Positions 21,453-32,103 of a stretch of 64,000 nt of DNA are shown here, one piece after another; within the stretch, counting starts at the first letter, position 1; every line of letters starts with the position of its first letter. The stretch covers positions 2,482,169 through 2,546,168 of the forward strand of contig NC_087386.1 in NCBI RefSeq assembly GCF_963675165.1, in the 5' to 3' direction. The DNA is from Halichondria panicea (taxonomy: Eukaryota; Porifera; Demospongiae; Suberitida; Halichondriidae). The notes beneath the pieces are model-generated. The model did not search any database, was not told where the DNA came from, and saw nothing but the letters and a program-made list of their open reading frames with translations. The translations under genes and the position numbers were made by a program.

Positions 21453-23235
21453 TTAGGTATGCCCATCAAGCACAGGTGATAGAGTTGGTGACCTGTGAAT
21501 GAGCATGGAAGCATTCCCTCGCCAAAGGGCTATGCTGACTCTCCCAAAGAGGTGTTTAATGGTGACTGAGTCTCGGTCCGCGCCTGAGCGGAGACAAATT
21601 GACCGGCCGATATCACGGATGGTTGAGATGAAGTCCTCTGCTAAGCCTCCCAGGGTTTCGGCCACAAGGGGAATGCATGTCATACCCACAGACCTGCAGC
21701 TGGGGAGATTGGAAGCCAGCTTACGCTGGACCCCCACTTGGAGAGCGTGGCCCTGGGTCCTTGCAGCCTCAGACAGTGTGAGAGACTGGAGAGGAGAAAT
21801 GACATGGACGTCAAGAGCCGCTGGACGACCATTGATCCAGTTGGGGAGGAGGGCGTCTGCAGGGCGAGAAGCCGAGTCAGGAACAAGCCCTGTAGTTTCT
21901 CTTGAGGGGCCCAGAGCAGCAGACTGAGCCGCTTTAAAAACAACGTCACGGACGGCGTTGTGACGGCTGATACGGTCACTGTTGCCTCCACATCCCACCT
22001 GGTGGTCACCAAGGGAGTCAGCAACACCATGACACTCAGGGCAGGTGAACTGGTCATTGTGCAGCGGGACCCCTAGCCAGTAACACAGGCAAGAGCGAAA
22101 CTCCCTATCTTGGAGGTGAAGCCCGAGTGAGGGAGAAGGGATTACGTTCAGCCAGTCGTGAGCGTGAGGGAGACCAGTGGAGAGGGCCAGTGCTCGTGAC
22201 CTAGTGGTGGGGGCCGAGGCTAACAGGCTCTTCAGAACGGATTCATCAATAGCAGCAGAGAGGGCTCCCTGTCTGAGGGGAATGTCGATGTCGTTCAGAG
22301 TCTGCCAGTCAGGACGAGCAGAGGAGGAGGCAATGGCTGACACTGTTTCATCTAAGAAGATCGAGGGGGGAGGAGGGCGACCTAGGAGTCCTTCAACCAA
22401 GGGTGCCGAGCGAAGAGAGGAGTCCAGATATGCAGCAGGGGCATGAAGTGGGGCACTACGCAGCCCAAGCCCTCCTTTACTACAAGGGAGGGATGCCTTC
22501 TGCCACGACCAGTCCGAAAGAGGTCCTCCCAGGATACTCTCAAGAGCCCTCCGGATGGAGCAGTCAAAATCATGAGCAGTAGTGCCAACGCGGCCTGGGG
22601 GGCAGGCCCGGAGTACTGAGACAACTTTGGGAAGTGCAAGACATGAGCGTAGCAGAGTGGTTTGTGCTTGAGAGTCTTCAAGGGTGTGGAGAAGGTTCAG
22701 AGAGAGTTTGATCTTGTCTATGCGGGTTTGAAATGAAGCCTCGCAGAAATCAGGAGGACCGACTGGGCAACCAAGGAGTGAGAAGCCTTCACGGACTATG
22801 GGGATAGCCGAAGGAAGGGGGTTGACAGATTGATCAGCCTCAGCAGGAATATAGAGGAGAGACTTGGCTTTATTTAAGTGGAGGCCAATTCTCGGACCTT
22901 CTCTTTCAATGATCTCGAGAGCAGACAAGAGGTCGTTGGGCGAACCGATTAGGGTGCCATCGTCCAAATACCACGCATTAAGGGCCAGGCCTGGGACTTC
23001 AGATTGAATGCAATCAATAATGGGTTGGAGTGTGAGGGCAAAACCGAGGGGGCCTAAAGGATCCCCTTGTTGAACTCCGCTGCAGCTGAGTAGGGAGTGG
23101 CTTCCCAGAAGAAGGTTGGGCTGGCTGGAGTAGCAGGCTTCTATCCAGGGGGAGAGAGAGGGGATGTGCTTGCGGAACTCCTGAAACATGCTTCCCCGAT
23201 CGATGCTATTGAATGCATTAGCGCATGGACCATTA
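21453..23235 (-). pseudogene. 5'-truncated non-LTR retrotransposon with YLDD reverse transcriptase and restriction-like-endonuclease-type C-terminus
   Basis: The frame starts inside the reverse transcriptase palm (NAFNSIDRGSMFQEF), followed by SGVQQGDPLGPLGFAL and the catalytic YLDDGTLIG. The C-terminal half has a Cys-rich segment (CPECHGVADSLGDHQVGC), RHNAVRD, and then RPADALLPNWINGRPAALDV. This suggests the PD-(D/E)xK-like endonuclease of R2/NeSL/Utopia-type LINEs. The remaining roughly 590 codons are uninterrupted. Homology begins abruptly near 23,235, a 5' truncation typical of target-primed reverse transcription. The 3' UTR runs to about 21,330. The adjoining 20,966-21,330 stretch shows nothing else. 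Confidence 0.85.
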
Positions 23236-23623
23236 TGCGCATGCGTAGTATAAATAATGGGATAGAAATCCAATAATGAGATAGAAATCCAAGAATAAAA
23301 TCTGATGCGGGCGGTGGACCAGAAACCAGAGTATCACTTGGAGTGGCCTAAAATGTAGCTGAACAGAAATTAATATCTTGTTGTTTTCTTGTCTTCTTTG
23401 TCTTTGAATTGTGACCTTTTGAAGCATGATACTAACTTATTAATTGTGCATGAGAACAGTATGATACAGGCTGAATACAGGCCGTTTGTACGGGCAGTTT
23501 ACAGGCTGTATGTGAACGGCCTGTTTAATAGTGTCTACCCAACGGTCCCGTATCAGGATGTTGTAAACGTCCTGTAACGGACATGTAACGGACCTGACAC
23601 GCCCCGTGGATTTTTGGCTGTGT

Positions 23624-23706
23624 AGAACACACCTAGCCAAGATTGCGTGCCGAGAGGCCATCCGAGTGCACCAGATTAAAACACGTGACTTGGCTAGGTG
23701 TGTTCT
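23624..23706. mobile_element. Palindromic MITE with AGAACACACCTAGCCAA ends, copy 1
   Basis: AGAACACACCTAGCCAA on the left and its exact complement on the right, 83 bp apart. A relative of about 155 bp with identical ends lies at 26,620-26,774. Together they also form the outermost parts of the large inverted repeat. Confidence 0.7.
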
Positions 23707-23801
23707 AAAGAATTTAGTGCTGTCACGTGAGCTCTAGCCTCGTGGCAGCTAGATCTAGCTACATTTTAAATCAGTTGCTGGTGGCTAGCTAGCTAGCTAG
23801 A

Positions 23802-25345
23802 CCATAGATGTAGGAGAGAGGGATTGGAAACGGAAGTGGGCCTCGGAAAACATCCGCGCCTCGCTTTCTTGTCTTCTTTTCTTGCCTCAAATGAGGAAAA
23901 CTCATTGCATAAGCGGTGAAGGAATAGGGAAAGAGACACAATCAACAGTGCATTGGTACATGGTAATAGTAAGGAGAATGTGCAGAGCTAGTGGTATTGG
24001 ATACTTGTTTCACAGTAGATATAAAATCATCAGAGGATGCTTAGTTCCCTGAAATTGTGAATGTATTTGTGACTGTCAGAGGCTTCTCTTTTGCTGCCAA
24101 CTTAATTAAATGAAAAAAAAAACCATCAAGAAGTCCACTAGTTTGAGGCAATAACCATGATCATTCATACGACAAGATACATAATACACCATGTAACTTT
24201 CTTAATAATTGTTTTCACTTTTGATGAATCAATTGTACGAAGTTTCTATATAATTATACTAGGCTGGTGAGCGTACATTTCAATTTCCAATTCATTAAGT
24301 ATAATTACATACACTTGGAGACAGCAAAACAATCCACAGCACTGCCAGTTGCTTTCTAAGTGTAAAACGAGTGGGATCAAACCGAACAACATTAACAAAA
24401 ACTTACACGATAAAAATGATTATTACAGCTATAATTATGATTAGTTTAGCACTCTAATCAGACAGTCTTAGATGGAGAGAAGCTGGTGAGGTATACAAGG
24501 GTGTATATATAGCCGGAACAGCCGATAACATTTACGAGGGAGGTGACGTGTAGGGTGTAGAGAGGAGGGGTATTCTTCTGTCTTCTTTTCTTCAGCGTAC
24601 TCAGTAAGTTTTGGCTTGCGAGGTATTGCTATATAAAATATAGATGAAACAGCATTTGTAGTAGTTAAATATCTCGGGCCTACAGGCCCTTCACCACAAT
24701 CTAACTACCGGGCCAATAACAATTATGAGGTAAAAATAAGTGACTACACATTCATGCACACAAAAGCTATACATCCACCTGATCCAAAACTAATGCTCTT
24801 GGGGTGATCACCAATCATAAGGGAATGTATGCCTAAAATTAAAATTTCTGTAACGCTTAGCGTATTCCCAAAAAAGGGATCTTTAGTGGTGCTCTTTAAT
24901 TCAACTTTTTTCTAGCACTAAATTCTACCAGCTGATGTATGACTAATTTTCTTTGGCTTGGGGTGATACCACATGATTTACCAACAAGCATATTGAAGTA
25001 TACGACCTAAACATTAATCATTTCAGAGAAAAAGGGATAAATGTGTACAATACAAGATTAAACTTACCTAAATTCAATGAAGAAGATAGTTGCAACGGTA
25101 AATAGAGCTTGAATAATGGTTATTCACTATCTATATAAAGCACAGTTGCACTGGATACTGGAAAACTTGACAGAATACTAGTGACAACTCATAAAATCCT
25201 AAATTTGCAATAATCTCAGTTACCCGCGAGGTTACTGGGGAATAAATTAGCCCTCATTAAGCGAGGCGCGGATGTTTATCGAGGTCATATGTGAAGTACA
25301 TTGAAATCTACTTCCGTTTCCAATCCCTCTCTCCTATATCTATGG
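23802..25345. mobile_element. TIR element of the GATTGGAAACGG family (1.5 kb)
   Basis: CCATAGAT then GGGATTGGAAACGGAAGT at the left and its complement at the right, with ctaga duplicated on both sides (23,797-23,801 and 25,346-25,350). Just inside, both ends share the CG-rich block catccgcgcctcgctt and its complement. No transposase frame. The insertion interrupts the left arm of the large palindrome; the right arm at about 26,556 shows the site without it. Confidence 0.85.
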
Positions 25346-26555
25346 CTAGACGTAATAGCAAGTTTTAGTAGGTTTGTAGATCCAGTAACTGATGCAAAGG
25401 AGAAGGAGATACTATCTAAAGCTATCTGGACTGACTGGGCATGTTCTCGACTTATTTCTCCTGCTGACCAACAGTCCCGATCCCACTACTGGATATGCCT
25501 CCAGCTGATCTGGCTTACTGGATGGGAAACTTTGTGCGCAAACTATATGGCAATGAGTATCTGGTTTGCTCTTTTGGAACGCTATGATATTCGAAGCACC
25601 TTTGATGAAACGATTATATGGATCAGGCTTAGGTACAGGTACGTACATCTTCGAAGCAAGCTGAGTCTATTTCTCCAGACGAAAAAGCGATGCATGCTAT
25701 GGTCAAGTCAGCAATTCGGTACACTTACTACACATGAAACAAGTCAAAACGATAACATTCAACTTTCTAATACTTTTCAGCTTTGCTTGTGTACGTATTC
25801 AATCTGCTTGTATTATTATTATGCTTGTATTATTATTATTATAATTATGATGACATTCAGATTCAATCTGCTTGTATTATGGTTGTTTGATAAAAAAAAG
25901 TGTGCATTAACAAACCTACTTAGTGCTGATCACATGATCTCCAGCCAATCAGCTTATCTGAAAGTAGTCAGGTGACCATGGATTAAATAACTTAATCCAC
26001 ACTTAAGTGTGCTTTAAGTTGGTTTGTTAATGCACACTTTTATCAAACAATCATAATACAAACAGATTGAATCTGAATGTCATCATAATTATAATAATAA
26101 TACAAGCAGATTTAATATGTACACAAACAAAGCTGAAAAGTATTAGAAAGTTGAATGTTATTGTTTCGACTTGTTTCATGCGTACCGAATTGCTGACTTG
26201 ACCATAGCATCACTTTTTCGTCTGGAGAAATAGGCTCAGCTTGCTTCGAAGATGTACGTACCTGTACCTAAGCCAGATCCATATAATCGTTTCATCAAAG
26301 GTGCTTCGAGTGTCATAGCATTCCAAAAGAGCAAACCAGATACTCATTGCCATATAGTTTGCGCACAAAGTTTCCCATCCAGTAAGCCAGATTAACTGGA
26401 GGCATATCCAGTAGTGGGGTCGGGACTGTTGGTCAGCAGGAGAAATAAGTCGAGAACATGCCCAGTCAGTCCAGATAGCTTTAGATCGTATCTCCTTCTC
26501 CTTTGCATCAATTACTGTATCTACAAACCTACTAAAACTTGCTATTACATCTAGC
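25346..26555. repeat. Long inverted repeat (arms about 550 bp, loop about 100 bp)
   Basis: The left arm 25,346-25,917 reads again, inverted and nearly identical, at 26,021-26,555. Open frames in the arms (such as 25,301-25,975) are mirror images of each other with no recognisable domain, so I do not call a gene. The roughly 100-bp loop is repeated, inverted, at 26,787-26,905. Confidence 0.85.
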
Positions 26556-26619
26556 TAACTAGCTAGCCACCATCTAGCTGCCACGAGGCTAGAGCTCACG
26601 TGACAGCACTAAATCCTTT

Positions 26620-26774
26620 AGAACACACCTAGCCAAGTCACGTGTTTTAATCTGGCGCACTCGGATGGGCTCTCGGTTACGTAATGCACTCGGCTGTGCC
26701 TCGAGCACCACGTTAACCTCGAGGCCATCCTCGGCACGCAGATTAAAACACTTAATCTTGGCTAGGTGTGTTCT
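26620..26774. mobile_element. Palindromic MITE with AGAACACACCTAGCCAA ends, copy 2
   Basis: Same inverted ends as the 23,624 copy but with a longer loop. The stretch from 26,775 to 27,108 holds an inverted piece of the palindrome loop and otherwise nothing recognised. Confidence 0.7.
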
Positions 26775-27108
26775 AAATAATACTTAAAGCACACTTAACC
26801 AACTTAAAGCACAGTGGATTAAGTTATTTAATCCATGGTCACCTGACTGCTTTCAGATAAGCTGATTGGCTGGAGATCATGTGATCAGCACTAACTATTC
26901 TTAGACTACATGTACACTGGTAGTTCCTTGTTAGACAATCACTATAGAGGGACCTATGTATAACACACACCACTTACAATGTGTATGGTACAGTTAAGCA
27001 AATGCTCACAAACAAAAGGCCATCCATTGCATCAGTTTATACCATGACAGAGCACCAATCATCATACACACCACGAGGCAATAATGACATTCACAGGAGA
27101 GTGCTTAC

Positions 27109-27506
27109 TGGAACACCATACGACCCGGGTCACACTCGATTGAGCATCGAGGGGGGCTGACTGACGACAGCTTGCGGAATATCTGCTTGGCCTTGGGTTG
27201 GTATTCAGCATAATCCCGGCCAGACTGCAGAGGCAGAGGGAGAATGCAACAATTCAGTTAATTCAAGCTGTTAAAGATAGCACACACTACACACGTATTA
27301 TTCTAGCAAGGTTCTCTTTATATGTCTACAGAATCATGACTTGACATCTATTCATGTCACTGAGCTGCATACAGTACAGTGTCCTGATGGGACCAATGCA
27401 GACTGTACTGTATTATCTACTGTAGCTCCTCTACCTCTTCATTGACAATGGATGCGGACAGAGGTAGTCCATCACTGGCTCTGGCAATTAGTGTCAGGTG
27501 GGCCAT
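27109..27506 (-). CDS. sec22: SEC22-like R-SNARE, first two coding exons only
   Basis: Exon 1 (27,435-27,506) encodes MAHLTLIARASDGLPLSAS and exon 2 (27,109-27,224) encodes SGRDYAEYQPKAKQIFRKL then SPPRCSIECDPGRMVF. This is the start of the longin domain of SEC22, the ER-Golgi R-SNARE. Spacing and sequence match SEC22B-type proteins. The phases agree, with a donor (gtaagc) after exon 2. No later exon (rest of longin domain, SNARE helix, membrane anchor) was recognised downstream, where the large palindrome and TIR elements lie. Either the remaining exons lie beyond the inserted DNA or the gene is truncated. Confidence 0.75.
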
Positions 27507-27700
27507 TGTTCCTGAGCTCTTCTTTCTTCAGTGCTTCTTCTGATATGTTCACCCGAATTACCGGGACACAAAAAAATAATTACGGCTTGCAGTGTCCCTT
27601 GGAATAGAGCAAGAAAAATTACGTTAAAGTCGAAGTGTCCTTGTATTAGGGTGTCCCGTAGTAATTAGAACGAATATTTCCCCATTAAGGTATGTACACG

Positions 27701-27723
27701 GCCTCGATTCCAGGCCGAGGCTA
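27701..27723. mobile_element. Tiny palindromic repeat, partial
   Basis: gcctcgattccaggccgagg followed by cta: half of the palindrome family in short form, within the left TIR of the integrase-type transposon. No target duplication seen. Confidence 0.45.
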
Positions 27724-27983
27724 ACTCTGTAGCTAAAAATGTCTTTCGTGCAGTTTAGAAGCTGTGTACGCGGGTTCCATGTCTACAAAGGTGTCTTCAA
27801 GATCAGTGGACCAAAGTGGCCAAGTTGAATTTAGCAATTTGTGACCACAGAAATTGGTACATGTACAATTTAGTTTGGGCTTTCAGCAATCAGCTTTTGG
27901 CTCATTAGTGGTACTGGTACAATGTGGCCAAGCTGAACCATCACTAGGAAGCCCAACAGTTTCAATAATCAACTTTTAGTACT

Positions 27984-28041
27984 TAGCCTCGATTCCAGGC
28001 CGCTGAGAAGACTTTTCGAGGGCGGCCTGGAATCTAGGCTA
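27984..28041. mobile_element. Tiny palindromic insertion (58 bp)
   Basis: TAGCCTCGATTCCAGGCCG on the left and its complement with one change on the right, separated by a loop of about 20 bp. The flanks do not match, so the target duplication is lost or absent. Confidence 0.65.
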
Positions 28042-28205
28042 GCACACAACAGCCCGAGTCAGTCACTTCAATTATCACCAAAATAATTATAATTATGCAT
28101 GAGTCCATTGCACATTCCCAATGATTGATAAATGAAGGGTAAATGGATGATTAATAAATGAAGATGAAAGTCTTGATTGATAAATGAAGGGAAGTTGAGA
28201 AGTTC

Positions 28206-29658
28206 CTAATCAGCCTGAGTTGAAATGAGAGAGTTTAATTCAGAGATACTCTGGCACGAGTCTGACTGAAGAAATGCCCTGCAATGAGGGCAAGATGAGC
28301 CAAGATCCAGCCACCTATCGGCACATTGCACACACAAGATGATGTGGCAGCAAGGAGTGATCTTCCATGGAAACTTGGCCAAGGACTTGCATACTATGCA
28401 TGAGAGAGCATTCTTAAACTTGTTAAGAAGTGCTTGAGCTTGCTGCTTTTCCTCTTCAACTCGGCTATGTTCAGATTTGAGGGACGAAAGAGACATCTTG
28501 AGCTGATCTACTTTGTCAACTTGAGCAATTGAATCCTTTAAGTACTTCTCCATTGCATCTATCTTGCTGACTAATAATGCTGAAGTTTCGTTCTGATCAA
28601 TTCGCCGACGTTTTGGAGACAGTGAAGGGTCGCAATCAGACTCTGAATCAGACACAGGAGGAAGACGAACAACTATTTTTGTTTTTCCTTTAAATGCTGA
28701 GTAGTCTGTCTGGCTGATCACACGAATTTTGCGGGTAGACTTCCAAAACTTAGAGCCTGCAGGGATTTACGTTAAGTTAGAATAAATAGATGTATCTATA
28801 TGACACACTAACAGTCAAAGTTGTGTATAGTTAGCCTTACACATATAATTAGTACGGAACATCCTACATACTATGTAGTTATGCATCATCAATGTGTTAC
28901 ACCACTATAATTATACTCGACTCGGAGGCTAACATGGGCGGAATTGACCATAATTATACATTTCCAGTCAACATGTGTTTTTGGAGCCTCAAGCAGTTGC
29001 ATACATTAAAACAGGGGCCAAAATTTCAGGTCAAACTCCCACGTATGGGGGGGGGGGGGGGGTGGGCACACATTGATAGCGTTAGTGTCAACAGTATACC
29101 TCTAGTTCCTTGACTATCAGGTATCCTGAGGTTTTCGTTATCTAGGATCACTACCGGCTCTCCATCAAATGACTCAGCTGATGTGATATCGGCAAGCTTA
29201 GGTACACTTGCTGTATTTTCGGTCAAGATTATTGGCAAATTAAAGTTCTTCTTGATTGAATCTGTTGAGGCTTCATACGAACACACTTCAATGCTCTTCG
29301 CCCATGATGCCGATGGTACAGGTGTGGTAGCAGACTTTCTGCTCGACTTTTTGGAAAGAATAGGAGGAAGTGGTGTTACTGTGCTGGGGCCTGGTTTCCA
29401 TTTTGACTTTGGATCAGTGCTATGCTTAATTGTGTTTGAGCGCACAGGATTGCCATCAACTGTCCAGGTTACTTCATTGTCCATTTCATAGGTATCAAAA
29501 TTTCCCTCTTCTGATGTAGCAACACTACCATCATCCCCAACAAGGAAAATACTATCAGGTTGAAGGTTGAACACCTTTCCCAACGTGGTAGTCATCATTT
29601 GCGATGGTTTGAGTTTCACAGAGACAGAGTCCTTTGTCAATGAAAACTGGAACAACAT
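28206..29658 (-). CDS. Transposon-borne RING-finger protein with basic and coiled-coil segments
   Basis: Exon 1 (29,100-29,658) and exon 2 (28,206-28,756) join in phase (G|GC) to give 369 residues. The N-terminal about 60 residues (SVKLKPSQMM to EVTWTVDG) look like a small beta-grasp or CIDE-N-like fold; this is weak. A Ser/Thr/Pro linker follows, then an acidic/basic patch (SDSESDCDPS, PKRRRID), a roughly 60-residue coiled coil, and a RING finger (CIVC, CCHIILC, CADRW, CPHC). RING fingers of this kind act as E3 ubiquitin ligases. The gene lies inside the integrase-type transposon, divergent from the transposase. Sequence upstream of the ATG stays coding-like in another frame to about 29,770, so the real start may lie beyond a frameshift. 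Confidence 0.7.
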
Positions 29659-29884
29659 CTATACTTGATCTTCTATTCAAATAACTGTCAGTGTAATAGG
29701 TTAAGCTGGATTCTGTCGGATATCGATAGAGACAAAGATCTTTGGACTGTCTTGCACAACTCTCAAGCACGTGTGGCCAAGCATGAGCTTGCGCAGTAGA
29801 TGATGGTGCGCACTTAAAAGATACTCACATGCACATGGACTAGCTGTACATTACAGGTTTAAACCTAGCTAGTCGGCAGAGGGT

Positions 29885-31333
29885 ATGGATTTTGTTTCAT
29901 TGGAAGAAGTCAAGGCTATGCTGATAGCTGGAAAAACCTACAGATGTATATCAGAGGAATTGAAGGCTTTGTATCCGCAAAAGAGAGGATTCTCAGAACG
30001 TAGCGTGAGACGCTTTGTGGCTAAAAGAAATCTAAAGAAAATTTGTTGCCATGAAAAATTATATATTGTCAATCAAAGTATTCGAGAGGTAAATTATGAC
30101 TTTTTAGTACACCTATTTTATGTACCACGTACATCAGCACCCTCGGGAATACATAGAACTGTAAAAATAATTATTTTTGGTGCACTATAATTATAATTAT
30201 GTATAGCTTTTGTATGGATTTTCTATTCTGGGGAGGAGAAATTATGAATTGCCTCATTTATTGTCCTCCCTTTAAATTGATTAACATTATCTTATATCAG
30301 TTGGATACTTCAGTAACATATATTTGTTTTGTCTTGATAGGTTGGCAGCTTGTACGGTAGAAAAATGATGAAAGGGTACCTTGCTTCAAAAGGAGCTTCC
30401 ATTTCTGAACGTGATTTGAAAAAGCACTTACCTCTTCTATCTCCACAGTGGCATAGCGCCAGGCATCAATCCTCAAGTGAAAGGTCAAACCCTCTTATTT
30501 ATACATCGCACTATTTCGGTCACAAACTTCACGTAGACCAGAATGAAAAATTGGTGCAGTATGGAGTAACGTATGTGCTCGCTCGCGATGGGTATTCCGG
30601 GAAAATAGTTGGCCAAGCTATCATGGCAGTGAAAAACAATGCTATTATATATGAACATGTTTATCGGACTTGTACTCTTGAATATGGACTATGGGACGAA
30701 ATAAGGGTTGACCACGGTAAAGAATTCTATCTACTACTCTACATGCATGAACAGCTTCGAAAAGAAGGCAGAGGCAATCCCGATGTAAGTCCATACCTTC
30801 AAACAAGTTCCACAGCAAACCACATTATAGAGCGTATTTGGGTTGAAGTCAATCAAAGGGTGACCTATCCAATTAAAAGGGTGATTATCATCATGGACGA
30901 CTGCCGACTAATCAACATGGAGAACAGCGTTGATAAGTACTGTGTTTCTGTTGTTTTGAGGAGGATATGTATGGTTGGCCTACAAAGAATGATAAACGCT
31001 TGGAATAGCCACTCAGTGCCACGGAAAGGCATCCCCAATGTGTTGCAAAGCCAAAACAATGGCACAACACCGATGGACCCGGCTGATGTTCCTTCAGTTG
31101 ACAATGCTGTCGCTGCGTACAGAGAGCAAGGAGGTAGTCTAACAGATCCACACGAGTTTGGTTCAGACCCTTTAATAGATGATGCGACACTATTGCAGCA
31201 GCGGGAAGATGATTGGTTAGGCAGGTGTGCGAGCACAGAAGAAGTGTACACCCAACTTATGTGCAATGACTCGCAACCTCTCCAAAATTCGATTTTACAC
31301 TATATTGAAATTACAAAAAATCTTTCTAATTAA
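29885..31333 (+). CDS. Integrase-like (DDE) transposase
   Basis: Two exons, 29,885-30,088 and 30,341-31,333, join in phase 0 (gtaaat donor, gatag acceptor) and give 398 residues. The N-terminus is a helix-turn-helix-like DNA-binding region (EEVKAMLIAGKTYRCISEEL, GFSERSVRRFV). The catalytic core shows the integrase pattern: first Asp in HKLHVDQNEKL, second Asp in RVDHGKEFY, and Glu in ERIWVEVNQRV. This fits the rve/integrase fold. The C-terminal 100 residues are not assigned. No stop or frameshift is seen, so the gene may encode an active enzyme. The start codon follows a divergent spacer of about 115 bp shared with the RING gene side. Confidence 0.8.
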
Positions 31334-31392
31334 ATATTTTTTGTGATAATTATTGCTTGTGACTGATGAGATGACTTGATGATGGGTACCAC

Positions 31393-31441
31393 TAGCCTCG
31401 ATTCCAGGCCGCTTGAACAAGGCGGCCTGGAATCGAGGCTA
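31393..31441. mobile_element. Tiny palindromic insertion (49 bp, perfect 8-bp target duplication)
   Basis: TAGCCTCGATTCCAGGCCG, a loop of about 11 bp, then the perfect complement. ggtaccac abuts both ends (31,385-31,392 and 31,442-31,449). Confidence 0.85.
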
Positions 31442-31467
31442 GGTACCACCTGTGGCTGAGTAGAACT

Positions 31468-31502
31468 TAGCCTCGAGACAAATCGGCCTGGATTCGAGGC
31501 TA
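31468..31502. mobile_element. Tiny palindromic insertion (35 bp)
   Basis: tagcctcgagac then cggcctggattcgaggcta. The flanking 9-mers agtagaact and agtaggact match 8/9. Confidence 0.7.
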
Positions 31503-32103
31503 AGTAGGACTGGGCCAGTTAGATAACTGTATGAGCTTGAATTTCCAAGCTGAAAGCTTATTACTGAAACTTTTAGACTAAAAGCTAATTTCATGCCATG
31601 GTGGTTCAGGTACTACCACCGCATTGTATAAAGCCAAAAGCTGAAAGCTGGCTGATAGCCCAAAGCAAATTATACATGTACCAATTTCTGTGATCACAAA
31701 TTGCTAAATTCAACTTGGCCACTTTGGTCCACTGATCCTTCAACCGTCAGTGACATATTACGGTGCCAGAGAGTAGAATCCAGAGAGTTTCTAAGAGTTT
31801 TGAGTCTCTAATGCTCTTTTTCGTTCTAATTAGATCGGGACGTCTAAAAATATTTACATTTCCTGTTGTTCCTTAATATAGAATGAGTAAGTCCGAAGTG
31901 TCCCTTAGAATAGAGTGTCCCGGTAATTCGGGGGAATACGGTACTTGCTTTATGTGTGTTCTGTGCTCTATTTGGAACAATAATTATGTGTCCTTTGAAC
32001 CCTTTCTTTATTGAACAATGTGTGGGTGTTGCTACAAGCCCCGCCCCCTCATGCCTCTAGCCACCCACAAAGAAATATAAGGGGCCTTCCAGACCTTCTT
32101 GAA

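Larger units (their letters stand above)
27553..31935. mobile_element. Integrase-type DNA transposon (IS3EU/Ginger-like), 4.4 kb, with long TIRs and two divergent genes
   Basis: The outer ends carry CCCGAATTACCGGGACAC at 27,552-27,569 and its complement near 31,916-31,933. Imperfect inverted homology continues inward for about 400 bp on each side: tgtcccttggaatagag / tgtcccttagaatagag, and further in gaccacagaaattggtacat / gatcacagaaattggtacat. Between the TIRs lie a DDE integrase-like gene (+) and a RING-finger gene (-) in divergent arrangement. No clear target duplication was found. The IS3EU/Ginger-like assignment rests on the integrase type and is tentative. Confidence 0.75.

Noticed and set aside
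21499..21927. Plus-strand frames opposite the RLE-type LINE
   Set aside because: Shadow frames of a GC-richer coding strand. The minus strand carries the reverse transcriptase motifs.
25301..25975. 224-codon plus-strand frame in the palindrome arm
   Set aside because: No recognisable domain. The inverted arm carries the same sequence with stops, and the frame begins in the end of a transposon.
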